This document shows, in pieces, positions 46,401 through 57,809 of a stretch of 64,000 bases of DNA. Under the pieces are notes generated by a model. That model made no database searches, had not been told where the DNA came from, and saw only the letters and a program-made list of their open reading frames with translations. Position 1 is the first letter of the stretch. Each line of letters opens with the position of its first letter. The position numbers were made by a program, and so were the translations under genes. This stretch comes from Pleodorina starrii (Eukaryota; Chlorophyta; Chlorophyceae; Chlamydomonadales; Volvocaceae), in NCBI GenBank assembly GCA_030267565.1, contig BRXU01000013.1, forward strand, positions 186,001 to 250,000. The letters are read 5' to 3'.

Positions 46401-48613
46401 CGCCCCCCCCGCCCTCTTCATGCGCTGGCCCCCGGGAGCACCCCCCCGGGAGCAACCCGGACTCGCATCGCCCTGGCAGCTGCCGCAATACCACAACACC
46501 GCGAACACGGCGGCGGCCCGCGGCGGCTCCGCCGGCGGAGCCTCCGCCGGCGGAGCCGGCGGCGGCAGCGGCGGCGGAGCCTCCGCCGCCGCCGTTGTTC
46601 TTGCCGGCCCCGCCGGCGCCGCCATCTCCCGCGTCCCCCCCGGCGCCGGCAGTCGTTACATTCTGTTTGGTCAGCCGGAGGTGTTCCTGGCGGGTGACCT
46701 GCCGGGTGGGGGCGAGGGGGCTCTGGCGCTGTGTCGGGAGAGTCCGCTGCAAGTGGAGGTGCACGACCGGACGGCCATTCCGGAGCCGCCCGAGTTCCCC
46801 GTGGTGGAGGACGAGGAGGAGGAGGAGGAGGGGGGGGAGGGGGCGGCGGAGGGGGAGCAGGCGGGAGGGGCCGCTGCTGGCGGCGGCGGCGGTGGGGTTA
46901 GTAAGGGCGGTGCGCTGCCGGAGAGCGAGGGCTACGTGTGTGGGATGGCGAGGGTGTCGTTGTTGGAGCTGGCGAGAGGTGAGAGAGGGGGGGGGGAGGG
47001 GGGAGGGGGGAAGGGAGGGAGGGGGAAGGGGGGGATGGGGGTTATGAAAGCTTAAGAAACCGCTGCGAAGGGACGGAGGCGAGGCAGCTTGGGGGAGGGG
47101 CTGAGGGGAAGGGGGAGGAGGCGAAAGGGGTAGTGGGAAAGGGCGGGGGGTGTATGGGTGTATCCAGCTGTGGTTGCTGTGTGAGAGGTTGGGGTGGGGG
47201 TGGGGGAGAGGCTTGGGGCTGCCGCCGGCACCTGGCGGGCAGGAGGCGGGCGGGCGGATACGGCACTTGTCAGGAGGGGCGGCCTGCCGAGTGGGGAACA
47301 GACAGGTGGGGGAACAGACCGGCGGAGCGCTGAGCCGCCCCGGCACCCCTCCGTCCCGTCCCGCCCCTGTCCTACCCACTCGCCCCGGCCCCACATCCCC
47401 TGACCCTCGCTCCCCCGCCCCCCACCCCGAAGGCTACACCCACTTCCGCTTCAACGTCAACCTTGCCCCCCACACCACCATTCGCGGGGCGGCCTCCCTG
47501 GACTGGACCAAGCGACCCGGCAACTACACCGAGGTGCGACCCGGGGCGGGGCTGAACCTCTGGCTGGCTGCCCCTGTCCGTGGCTGCCCCTGTTCGTGGC
47601 TGCCCCTGTTCGTGGCTGCCCCTGTTCGTGGCTGCCTGGCTGGCTGCTTGACTGGCTGCTAGGCTGTGCGTGTACCGGTTGTCGCTCCCCCCTCCCCCTT
47701 CCCCCGATGCAGCTCTTCCCCCCCTCCCCCCATCCCTCAATACCGGCCTCCGAGCAGCTCACGCCCTTCGAACACCCACGCAACCCCGACCTCTCCCCTC
47801 CTTCCCTCCCCTCCGTCCCTGAACTGCGGTTTTCCTGGCCTCTTCCCCCCTCCCTTTCCCGCCCCCCCTTCAGTCCGGCTCCGTCCTCAAGGGCGAGGTG
47901 CGAGTGGCCGCCCCTCTGTCATCCACTCGCGGTACGGACCCCTCCCTGCGGGTCTTCTCCCGGGCTCTGTTCATTATGGACTACCGGGACAGCGACCTCT
48001 TCCACATGCTGGAGGTGGGGGGGGGGAGGGGGGGAGGGGAGGGAGAGGGGGGAGAGCAGGGAGGGGGGGCGGACTCCCGCTCCCGCCCCCCGGAGTGGCA
48101 CCAACCGCCATCAACGGTAACCCTTTTCTGCCAAACTCCACCGCTCACGCACTCGTAACCTTACGCCCCCCGCCCCCGCCCCCACGTCCCTTCCCTTTTT
48201 GGACTGTCATACCCTACCCCCTATCGACACCCACACCCACACCCAGGACACCCTCCGCAAGAACAACGCCTGGAAGCTGGGCATCAAGGAGCCCTCGGAC
48301 AAGCTCCCCGCGGACATCCTGCCGCCGGAGATGAGGCGGAAGGCCATGATGGACGCGGCGGCGGCGGGGGGCGCACCCGGCGGCGGCGGCGGCGGCATGC
48401 TCCGCTCCCGCGACGGCGACGACAACCCCATCCATGCGCACGGCTTGGACGACGGCGCCGCTGACGGCGGCGCCGCCAACCGGCCCGGCGGCGCCGCCGC
48501 CGCCGCCGGCCCCCGGGCCAGCATGAGCTCCGGCAGCAGCCTGTCGGCGCTGCACCGTCGCTCGTCCAGTTTGTACAGCATGCCGGAGCTGGCTGCGTCG
48601 CCGGGGATGCGCG

Positions 48614-48644
<31 letters not shown>

Positions 48645-51600
48645 GGCGGAGCGCGGCGGCGGGCGGGCCTCACCGGCGGCTACGGGGCCAGGAGGGACGG
48701 GTGGGCGGCGGGAGAGCTTGTCTCCGCCGACGTACAGCACCTCGGTACTGCTGGCCCAGAACGACAGCAAGCGGCACGTGCTTTTCGACAGTGAGTGCTG
48801 CCGTACCTTTGCCGTACCTTTTGCCGTAACTTTGCCGGACCGTTGATATTATGATGTGATGCGGTGCGGGGGGGGGGGCGTATTGCGGTGTGCGCTGTTT
48901 TGGGGTTGGGGAGGAGGGGAGGGGGGGCGATGGGGGGTTTGGGGGGGGGCCCGTCGGCAGCGTGACGGCGCGGTGGCGCGGTGGCGGTGTTGCTTGCGTG
49001 CAGCCAGGTCGGGGCCGTCCCGTGGGTCGGTCCAGTGCAATACATACAGAGCTATGTCCAGAGCACACCCGCCCCCGTCCCCCCGCCCCCGCCCCCGTTT
49101 CCACCATCCCCTCCCTTCCCGTTCCCTCCCAATTCCCTCCCCCCCCCCCCGACAACCCTACCTCCCCCTCAGGCGACAGCGACGACGACGACGCTGATCC
49201 CGACGACCCCCCCACCGCCGCCGAGTTGGCTCTGGACAAGTTGTGTACGGATATTGACCGGGTGCATCTGGAGATGCGGGAACTGCAGGCGAGCAGGGGG
49301 GGGCAGGGGGGGCAGGGGGGGCCAAGGGGGGTATCCACGTATAGGCCGGAGCCCGGGAGGGAGGGGGGAGGAGGGGGGAGGGGAAGGGTGGTTTAGGGAA
49401 GCCATGCTGGGACGAAAGGGGGAGGTAGGGTGCCCGCTGGGGGCCATACAGGGCAGGGGTGGTCCGCGGTTGCCCTCCGAACCGCCCAACAGCGCTCCGA
49501 AACCACCGCCAAGTGGAACTGTGGGCCGCCCTCTTCCCTCTATGCAACGCTGCCTTTCGGAGTCCGCCCCCCTCCTCCTCCTCCTCCTGCGGTATCGTTT
49601 TTCTTACCCCCACCCTCCTCCATGTCCCCTCCTCCCCCTCCCCCGCCCTCCCCCCCCCAGGCTCTCTCCACCACCCAGCTCACCCCCGACCAGGCCTCCG
49701 ACCGATGTCTGGATCTGCTGACCGGGTGGCACCTGGTGGATGGCAAGGAGCGGATCATTGTGGTGGAGGGGCTGGCGGAGGGGGCCATGAAGATTGTGAA
49801 GGTGAGGGAGGGAGGGGGGCCGGGGGGGGGAGGAGGGGGAGGTGAGGAGGGGGAGGGAGGGCATTGCGCTGAAAAAGGGGGGCTGAGTGGCGGGTGGGGG
49901 GTGGGGGACATGTCATAATCTGGTCGTATCGTGTCAAGGTGTCGTACACATGTGGTGGCCAAAGGGGGGTCCCACCTTTCCTCTCTCCTCCCATTCCTCA
50001 CACCCCTCGCCTTCCCCTCCTCCTTCCCCCCTGCCTGGAAGGCATCTTCTTGCATCTTGACCCTCTTTCTTACCTCCCCTGCCCCCCTGCCCCCCCCTTT
50101 TGCCTCCCTGTCTGCAGGGCATTGCCGACTGGGCCCTGGAGGACCCCAAGCCGGAGGACTCTTGGCGGCGGCGCTGCGTGCTGCTGTCCACCTCCCCTAG
50201 CCTGCGCTCCGCCACCCGGCTGTACTCCCCTCTGGGTGTAGACCTGTGGATCGTCAAGCTGAGGGCGCCGCTGGCCAAGCTGCTGGGGGAGCCGGGAAGC
50301 TTCGCGACGGGCAGGGTGCGACCGGACTGCGTGCAGGTGGGGCACGGGTACCTGCTGTACCCAGGGGGGGGAAGGGAGGGGGAGGGAGGGAGAGGGGGAA
50401 GGGGGAGAGAGAGGAGGGGGGGAGAGGGGGAGGGAGGAATGGATGGGGAGGAGTCCCTTGGTTATCATTTGGGGGAGAGCCCCGGAGCACGAGGGGCCTC
50501 CGGGTAAAACCCTCGGTCCCACCTGCGGGTCTCCCTCGGGCTCGTCCTCAGATGCGCTCGTGCTCCACCTCCACTTCCACCTCCACCTCCACCTCCACCT
50601 CGTGCGGCTCCGCGTTCGGCCAGCCCTTAAGAGCCCGCCTAATCCTGTTCACCTCTGAACCCTCAAGCCCCTAAACCCTAAAATAACCCTACAACCCTCT
50701 CCCGCCCCTAGGGTCTGCGGCGTCTGGGCGCGCTGCGCTCCGTTGCCGGCTGGTCTCGTCAGGCGTACGACATGTCTCTGTGGCCCTCCCCCCAGCAGCT
50801 TCAACTTGTGGACAAGAAGTTTGGGGGGGAGCTGATGGCGGCGGATGTGCTGGGGGTGGAGGTGAGGGGGGGGGGAGGGGGTGGGGGGGTGGAGGTGAGG
50901 GGGTCCATCCATCCTGACTCGACCTCCTCGTAAACACCCCAAAATCCGCAACCGCTCCACTCCACTCCGCTCCACTCCGCTCCACTCCACTCCACTCCAC
51001 TCCACTCCACTCCACTCCACTCCACTCCACTCCACTCCACTCCACTCCACTCCACTCCACTCCACTCCACTCCACTCCACTCCACTCCACTCCACTCCAC
51101 TCCACTCCACTCCACTCCACTCCACTCCACTCCACTCCACTCCACTCCACTCCACTCCACTCCACTCCACTCCACTCCACTCCACTCCACTCCACTCCAC
51201 TCCACTCCACTCCACTCCACTCCACTCCACTCCACTCCACTCCACTCCACTCCACTCCACTCCACTCCACTCCACTCCACTCCACTCCACTCCACTCCAC
51301 TCCACTCCACTCCACTCCACTCCACTCCACTCCACTCCGCTCCGCTCCACTCCGCTCCACTCCGCTCCACTCCGCTCCGCTCCACTCCACTCCACTCCAC
51401 TCCACTCCACTCCACTCCACTCCACTCCACTCCACTCCACTCCACTCCACTCCACTCCACTCCACTCCACTCCACTCCACTCCACTCCACTCCACTCCAC
51501 TCCACTCCACTCCACTCCACTCCACTCCACTCCACTCCACTCCACTCCACTCCACTCCACTCCACTCCACTCCACTCCACTCCACTCCACTCCACTCCAC

Positions 51601-54600
51601 TCCACTCCACTCCGCTCCACTCCACTCCACTCCACTCCACTCCACTCCACTCCACTCCACTCCACTCCGCTCCATTCCACTCCACTCCACTCCACTCCAC
51701 TCCACTCCACTCCACTCCACTCCACTCCACTCCACTCCACTCCACTCCACTCCACTCCACTCCACTCCACTCCACTCCACTCCGCTCCACTCCACTCCAC
51801 TCCACTCCACTCCGCTCGGGACACTCTCTTGAAGCTGCTGGTTGCGTTCGTGAAGCCGCCACACACACACCCACGCACCCGGCCTGCCCGTGTCTGTCCG
51901 CAGGAGGACGAGCCGGAGAGCGACGAGGAGGACGGGGGTCCCGCCATGGGTGCACTGCTTGAGGACGCCCGCTCCGCCAAGTCATCCAAGTCCAACCGCT
52001 CCCGCCGCTCCTCGCGATCTCGTCGCTCCTCCGCCAGGTCGGCCAGGTCGGCCCGGTCGGGTCGGTCGGCGAGGTCGGGTCGCTCGGCCCGCAGCGGCAA
52101 GGGCGGCAAGGGCGGCAAGGGGGGGCGCAAGGCGCGGCAGCGGCACATGGCGCCACTGGATACGCGCAATGTGGATTACTTGCGACTGAGGAGGGAGGCG
52201 CGGGCGAGGCGGCTGGGGCGGGTGAGTGGGGCAGGGAGGGGGAGGGAGGGAGGGGCGCCTGCCCGCCGCTGGCTGGCGTTCAGGGACCTTCTCGCCGCCG
52301 CCCGTTTACCTCCCACCCCCCCAAACCCACCCAAACACACACATACACACGCGCTTCAAATCCGTGTCATCCCTTTCCCTCTCTCTTCTTCTCTTCCCCG
52401 TCCGTGTCCTGTTCTTACCCTCCCATTCCCTCTTGCCTCCCATTCCCTCTTCCTCCCCCGTCTCCTCCTCCCCCCGCCACCGCCCCCCCCCGCCCCACCA
52501 GGACTGGATAGCTCTCAACCGGGATTCGCTCAAAGACCTGGAGGCCAGGACGGCGCACCTCAAGGTCGGGAGGAGGAGGAGGAGGAGCAGGGGGGAAGGG
52601 GGAAGTGGGCCTGGGCCGGTGGGAAGAAAGGAAGGAGCGTGGATGTCGCATTGGCAGCGCTGTGGTCCCCCCCCCCTTTTCACACGCACTCCGACATGTG
52701 CACCGATGTGGGCCGACCCTTTCTCTCACTTTCACTCCCCTCCCTCGCCTCCTCCCTCTCCCCCTCCCCCCTTTCACCATAAACGGCTCCGCCTCCCCCT
52801 CCCTCCCTCTCCTCTCTGCTTCCAGGACGCCTGGCGCGAATGGAACCCGCACCGCACCGCCCACGAGGAGATGGTGGCGGCCATGAAGGCGGGAAACATG
52901 ACGCAGCAGGTCTGTGTGTGGTGTGTGGGGGGGAGGGGGGGAGTCGCGGAGGGGCGCGAAAGGGGAGTCGAGGGCGGGACGCGGGAGTGACTGGCCCCGG
53001 CCCACTCTGCTTGTGTGCTTCTGCCGTCTTCTTCTGCTTCTGTCGCTGCGCCTCCCGTCAGCGTCAGCGTTTGCCGCTGCTGCTGCTGCTGCTGCTGCTG
53101 CACGTGAGACCAGCTCTGCCCACCGCGGGTGCCGCCGCCCTCAGCAGCCCACAAACCCTGTTACCTCAACTCGCTTACCTCGTACCGCCAAACGATCCCA
53201 CCCACCCATCCACACACCCTTCCCGCTTCATTCTTTCCCTCCCTCCCCCAATTTTCCCCCTCTCGTTTGCGCCCCCTCCCCTCCCCTCCCCCCCCTCCTG
53301 TTCTTCCCCCCCCCTCAGGACTACGACGTGTTGGCCGCCTCGAAGAGAGGGCCCCCACCGGAGCCCATCCCGGGGACTCTGCCCCGACCGGTATGTGGGG
53401 TGTGGGGTGTGTGTGTATGTGTATGTGTATGTGGATGGGGGGCTAGGGGCGGGGAGGCGGGGTAGGCGTGAGATATTGCCTGAGAGACGGAAGTCCCTTG
53501 CATGCATCGAGTATTCAGGGCGCATCCCCCATCCGACCCGACCCGCCCACCGCCTCCCCCCCGTGTCTCCGGGCTCCCTGCCCCCCTGCCCCCTGCCCAC
53601 CCGCAGGACGCCCTGACTCGCGGCTGGTACCCGCACCCCTCCCCCTTCAAGTGGCCCATCCCGCGCACCCGGGCAGAGTACCGGCAACACCCCAACAAGC
53701 CCTCGCAGTTCAGGTGGGGGAGAAGCGAGTGGGTGGCTTCCTTTTCTTTTCGACTTCCCCCCCCCCGTCCTCGCAAACCCACACCTGCTGTGTCCCTGCG
53801 CCTTCCAGGGAGGGCGGGATTCTCCCGCCGACCCCTACGTCTGCCTCCCTGGACTTGTGTTCCAAACCCCTCCGACCCATACGAACCTCAACACCCCCTC
53901 CCCTTCTCCCTCTTTCCGCCCCTCCCCCTTCCCCACCCCCCTCCCCCCCTCCCCCCTCCCCCCTCCCCAATCAGAATCGAGGAGTTGTTGGATCCCTGGG
54001 AGGAGCCCGACCCCTCCGCAGGGCCCCATTCGCAACTGGGGCGGGGGCCGGGGGCGGGGAGCGGGTCGCAGGCGGGAGGCTCGGGAGGGCCCTGGGGCAG
54101 CGGGGCGGGGGCGGCTCAGGAGTTCCAGACCGCCATACGCGGGGACGCCACGGGTCTCTTTGGCACGGTGAGAGCGGATGAGCGGGGGGAGCCTTTGGAG
54201 GGGACTGGGGGCCAGGGAAGGGGGAAGGGGAGAGGGGAGGGCAGATGGTGGGGGTATTCCCGGCCGTTTTCCTAGGAGATGGAAGGGGGGGAGGGGTGGC
54301 GGGAGCTTGGGGGGGCGCTGCGGGCTGGCGGGGCCGGGTCTGGGGCGGTTCTGTCCGGGGATGGGTTTCGGAGCTGGGGGCCCTATGGAGCGAGGCGCGG
54401 CTGAACACATGCCCAGAGCCCGGGGATCACGTGCACCCGTGCATTGGCTCATTGGGTGCCGCACATCTGCCCCTTTGCCCTGATACTTCTCCTGTCAGCC
54501 CCCCCTCCCCCCCTCCCGGCCTCGCAAACCCACACATGCCCTGTGCCTGCGCCTCCCCACGTTTCCCCCGCCGACCCTATGCCTGCCTCTTCGGGGACTT

Positions 54601-55923
54601 GTTCCTACACCCCTCCGACCTTCCGACCTTCCGACCCTCCTCCCCTCCGCCACCCCCCCCTCTGACCCCCTCCCCCATTGACTCGCGCCCTCAGGACCCT
54701 GAGTACTGGAAGACGGTGCACGCGGGGCAGGAGGTGGGTGGCGGTTAGCGGTTAACGGTTTGTGGGTGGGGCAACCCCCTCGCGGCACGCCACACAGGAG
54801 GCGTTCCTCCCGCGGCACGCCGGCGTGCGCACCTTCGCCCCTCCCCCTCCCCCCCGCTACCCCCCGCTACCCCCGCTACCCCCGTATTCGTACTGTGTTT
54901 CCCTACACTCCCGCCCTCCCCCCCTCTCTCCCCCCCCCACCCACCCCTCCCCCCACCCCCAGGAGGAGCTGCTTGCCGCCCGTCGTGCCGAGGCTGAGGA
55001 GTGGCGGCGGAGGCTGGTGGTGGCGGATCCCGTGATGCTCACCACTCTGCCTCAGAGGCCCCCCAGACCCGCACAGACGGACAGAATGGCGCCCATGCTG
55101 CAGGTGCGGCTGGGTGGGGCTGTGGGGGTGGGTTCTGGGGGTTGTGTGTGTGTGGGGGGGGAGGTGTTGGGAGGCTGATAAGGATGAGACTGATCGGCGT
55201 TGGGGGGTATGGTGGTGAAGGCGGTGTCGGGAATGGGGTTGTGAGGGGCGCGCACCGGTGGCAGGGTGGCGCCTCCGCTGCCTCCGCTGCCGGTGGGGAA
55301 TGGCGCAGCGCTGTGGTGGGTGCCACACACCGGGTGATCCCCTCCCCCCCCCTTCACACACATCCGCCGTGCCTTTGGCCCCACCCCGCCTGCGCCACCC
55401 CCACCCCCACCCCCCCTGCCTGCCCCCCTCCTGCCCCTCAGGGTGAGCCGCTGAAGAAGGGCTTCAAGATCGCTCACGCGCCGCCACCGCCCATCAACTC
55501 GCAGCTGTCGATGCCCTGGACCGACCCACGGGTCAGTGCCACCAACGGCACAGGCGCCGGCCGCGGGAACGGGAGCGGGAAGGCCGACAAGGGCAAACTG
55601 GCGGCACCAGGTGCGGCGGCGAGGGGCCGGGGGCCGGGGGCTGGCGGGGCTTTGGAGGGAGGCGCGGGGCGGGGAGCAGGGAGCGGGGCAGGCCCCCAAG
55701 GCCCTCTTTGCGCGCATGAACACGTCAAACGTTCGCGTGTATCCCATACGGTTTACCCTCAATACGTGGATAACCCCCACCGGCGCCCCCGACCCCCCCC
55801 GCCTGACCCGCAGGCAAGGACTTCAAGAACACGATGGCCAAACCCAAGACCGCTGTGTATAAACCGCAGTACAACCAGAGCTGGACCGCCTCCCTGCACG
55901 ACAAGTACTACGAGGGCGACTGA
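43406..55923 (+). CDS. large multi-exon protein resembling cilia- and flagella-associated protein 92 (DUF4550 type)
   Basis: Exons: 43406-43416, 43492-43560, 44094-44145, 44290-44460, 44658-45392, 45614-45757, 46077-46157, 46348-46978, 47433-47533, 47874-48014, 48247-48790, 49173-49288, 49661-49801, 50118-50336, 50712-50861, 51904-52221, 52502-52564, 52826-52909, 53319-53390, 53607-53713, 53975-54167, 54695-54733, an optional 54798-54824, 54963-55103, 55442-55610, 55814-55923; about 1,540 residues, all in phase. Residues about 143-163 are a poly-Ala run. SHCAPPALFMRW...SRYILFGQPEVFLAGDL...LQVEVHDR (about 430-560) and VDGKERIIVVEGLAEGAMKI (about 960) resemble the DUF4550 proteins KIAA1257/CFAP92; FAP92 is a central-apparatus protein of Chlamydomonas flagella. 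About 1103-1208 is Ser/Arg-rich (SNRSRRSSRSRRSS). The end (WYPHPSPFKWPIPRTRAEYR; VYKPQYNQSWTASLHDKYY) looks like cilium-associated proteins. The family call is from memory of motifs, so moderate. TGTAA lies at 56592-56596. Confidence 0.6.
45530..45562. repeat. 33-bp near-perfect inverted repeat in an intron of the CFAP92-like gene
   Basis: Two 16-base arms (TTTTAAGCGCAGGCAT and its exact reverse complement) flank a single C. It lies in the intron between 45393 and 45613 and is preceded by two partial copies of AGCCGCAGCTA. The transcript could form a 16-bp hairpin. Confidence 0.95.
50952..51817. repeat. TCCAC pentanucleotide satellite inside an intron
   Basis: About 866 bases of TCCAC repeats (roughly 170 units) with rare TCCGC or TCCAT variants. 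They fill most of the intron 50862-51903 of the CFAP92-like gene. The plus (transcribed) strand is all pyrimidine except for one purine per unit. Variant units are clustered near 50955-50990, 51337-51380 and 51612-51675. Confidence 0.98.
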
Positions 55924-56318
55924 CGTCATCACATACCGTAAACTGAGCTGGACGAGCAGCAGTACGCTGCCGGTCGCTTCCTTGCCGGCTGCTGTCGCGA
56001 CGTCTGCGTCTGTCTCTGCCTCTCCCTCTGTTTGGCGGCGGCGGCCTCTGCGGCGGATACCCGCTGACACAGGCGGGCTCTGGGCTGTAGCCGAGGACTT
56101 GACAAGAGCCGCCGAGCAGCTGAGAAGGGCAGCGGCAGCAGCAGCTGAAAAGGCAGCAGCAACCCGCTGCAGTGACTCGCTGCCAAGCAAGGGCTGTGTG
56201 AGGCTCGTATGGCGGTGCTGTGACTGGGAGGAAACTGCAGTGGCGGCGGTGATGGTGAAGAGGACGCGGGTGGTGGTGGCGGCGGTGATGACGACAACGA
56301 ATGAGCCGTGTCAGCGTG

Positions 56319-56349
<31 letters not shown>

Positions 56350-57809
56350 CGGGCCCGAAAGGGTCGCCCGGCGGTGGCGGTGGTGGTGGTGGTGGTGCGG
56401 CGTTGCAGCGAGGGGGCGGGGCCCCGCCCCGCCCCGCCCCCGTCTTCGTCTCCGCTGCGGTATCTTTTTTTACCCCCCGGGTGGTGACGGGCGGGTGATG
56501 CAGTCGGTGTGTGCAACACCGGCGTTTGTGGCTGGAGGCGTGCGGTGTGCGGTAGTGGTAACGACCGGGCGCATGGTTGCATCGTAGGGTATGTAAGTGT
56601 ATGTGTTGTGTGTGTGAGGGGGGAAGGTAGCGGGTGTGTCAGGAGAGTGCCAACTCGGCAGCAGCAGCAGCGGCAGCAACAGTGAGCGATGAACGGCACA
56701 CAGAGAGCGGCACACAGAGAGCGGCACTTTGGGCCCCTCAGGCGGGACGTGGGGGGCACCCGGATGCATGCAGCGTGCGGACGGTGTGGTGGTTGGAGAA
56801 GGGCCGGGGAGAGGGGCTTCGGCTGGCCTAAAGGCGCTGTACGGCAGCAGTTGTCGCGGACCTGCCGTACGCTGCGTCACACTCACACGAGTGGGGCGGC
56901 GGCGCACCGAGAGGCGCTTCCGCTCCGCCCCGCTCCGCCGCGCCCCGTGGAGGCCCTGGGCCTTGCCTGGCGCGGCTGGCCGGAGGAAGGGTGTGTGGGT
57001 GTGAGGGGGGCGTGTGTGTATGTGTTGTAGGACGATTGGAGCCGCCGTGCTTGGGCAGATCGTACGGCAGCAGCATACGGTACGTGTCGCAGCTTGGGAC
57101 ATCGCGTGCGGGACAGGTCCGCGTCCCGACTCCTCACTTGCCGACTCCCTCCTCTTGGCAGGTTTGCCCGGTGCTACCATGTGCGCCATTGGGAGTCGTA
57201 CCGCCGAGCGCACACACAACTCCCCGGAACGGGACGTGCCCCCGGGTCACAGCCCAAGCCAGTTCAATCGTGCTCCGAAGTGTGATTCAGCGATGCCACC
57301 TCCAGTCTTTCGCAAAGGACGCTTTCGTCACTTTGCTGGGCTGCTGTCTGCAGACCGGCAGGGCAGGCACGGCCCGACAGGTCTGACGACTCGGTGGCCT
57401 GACAACTGTACACCACACCGCGACATAGATGATTCTTTACTGGGGCAGCTCGCAAGTAAAGCATGGTCAGGATAGGCGGCCCGGGCTGGCCAAAGCCAGC
57501 TGCAGCGTATCATCCCGAGGCAGAGGGTGGTGTACGGCAAGGACTGTACGTCAACTTGTCCCGCCGCCCCATGAACGCAGCTGGACACATAGCAAACGTT
57601 GTTTCAAGCATTTTGTTTCACAGGAGCACGAGATAAACCGTTTGGAAACTCGGGCCTCTTTGTCCCAACAACTGTTGAGCATTTGCCGCGGTGGCACGGA
57701 AGGACATTTCCGCGTAGTTTTTACAGAACTATATCTTCCTTGTAGAAATAAACATATTTTCCGTCAGGTTGCAACGTTTGAGGGTTTGGGTACACGCCAG
57801 GTTTAGGCC
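55924..57809. other. 3' UTR of the CFAP92-like gene and intergenic sequence
   Basis: TGTAA at 56592-56596 suggests a 3' UTR of about 670 bases. A CAGG/GCAG microsatellite lies at 56318-56349. No further gene was recognised up to the Gln/Ala-rich protein gene. Confidence 0.45.
56318..56349. repeat. GCAG tetranucleotide microsatellite
   Basis: Eight near-perfect tetranucleotide units in the 3' UTR region of the CFAP92-like gene. Confidence 0.9.

Noticed and set aside
50649..52169. Minus-strand open frames of 390-510 residues across the TCCAC satellite
   Set aside because: They are products of the pentamer and overlap exons of the plus-strand gene on both sides, whose phases are consistent.
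53070..53101. CTG repeats (also 62365-62391) as possible coding poly-Leu or poly-Cys
   Set aside because: Both lie in introns of well-phased genes.
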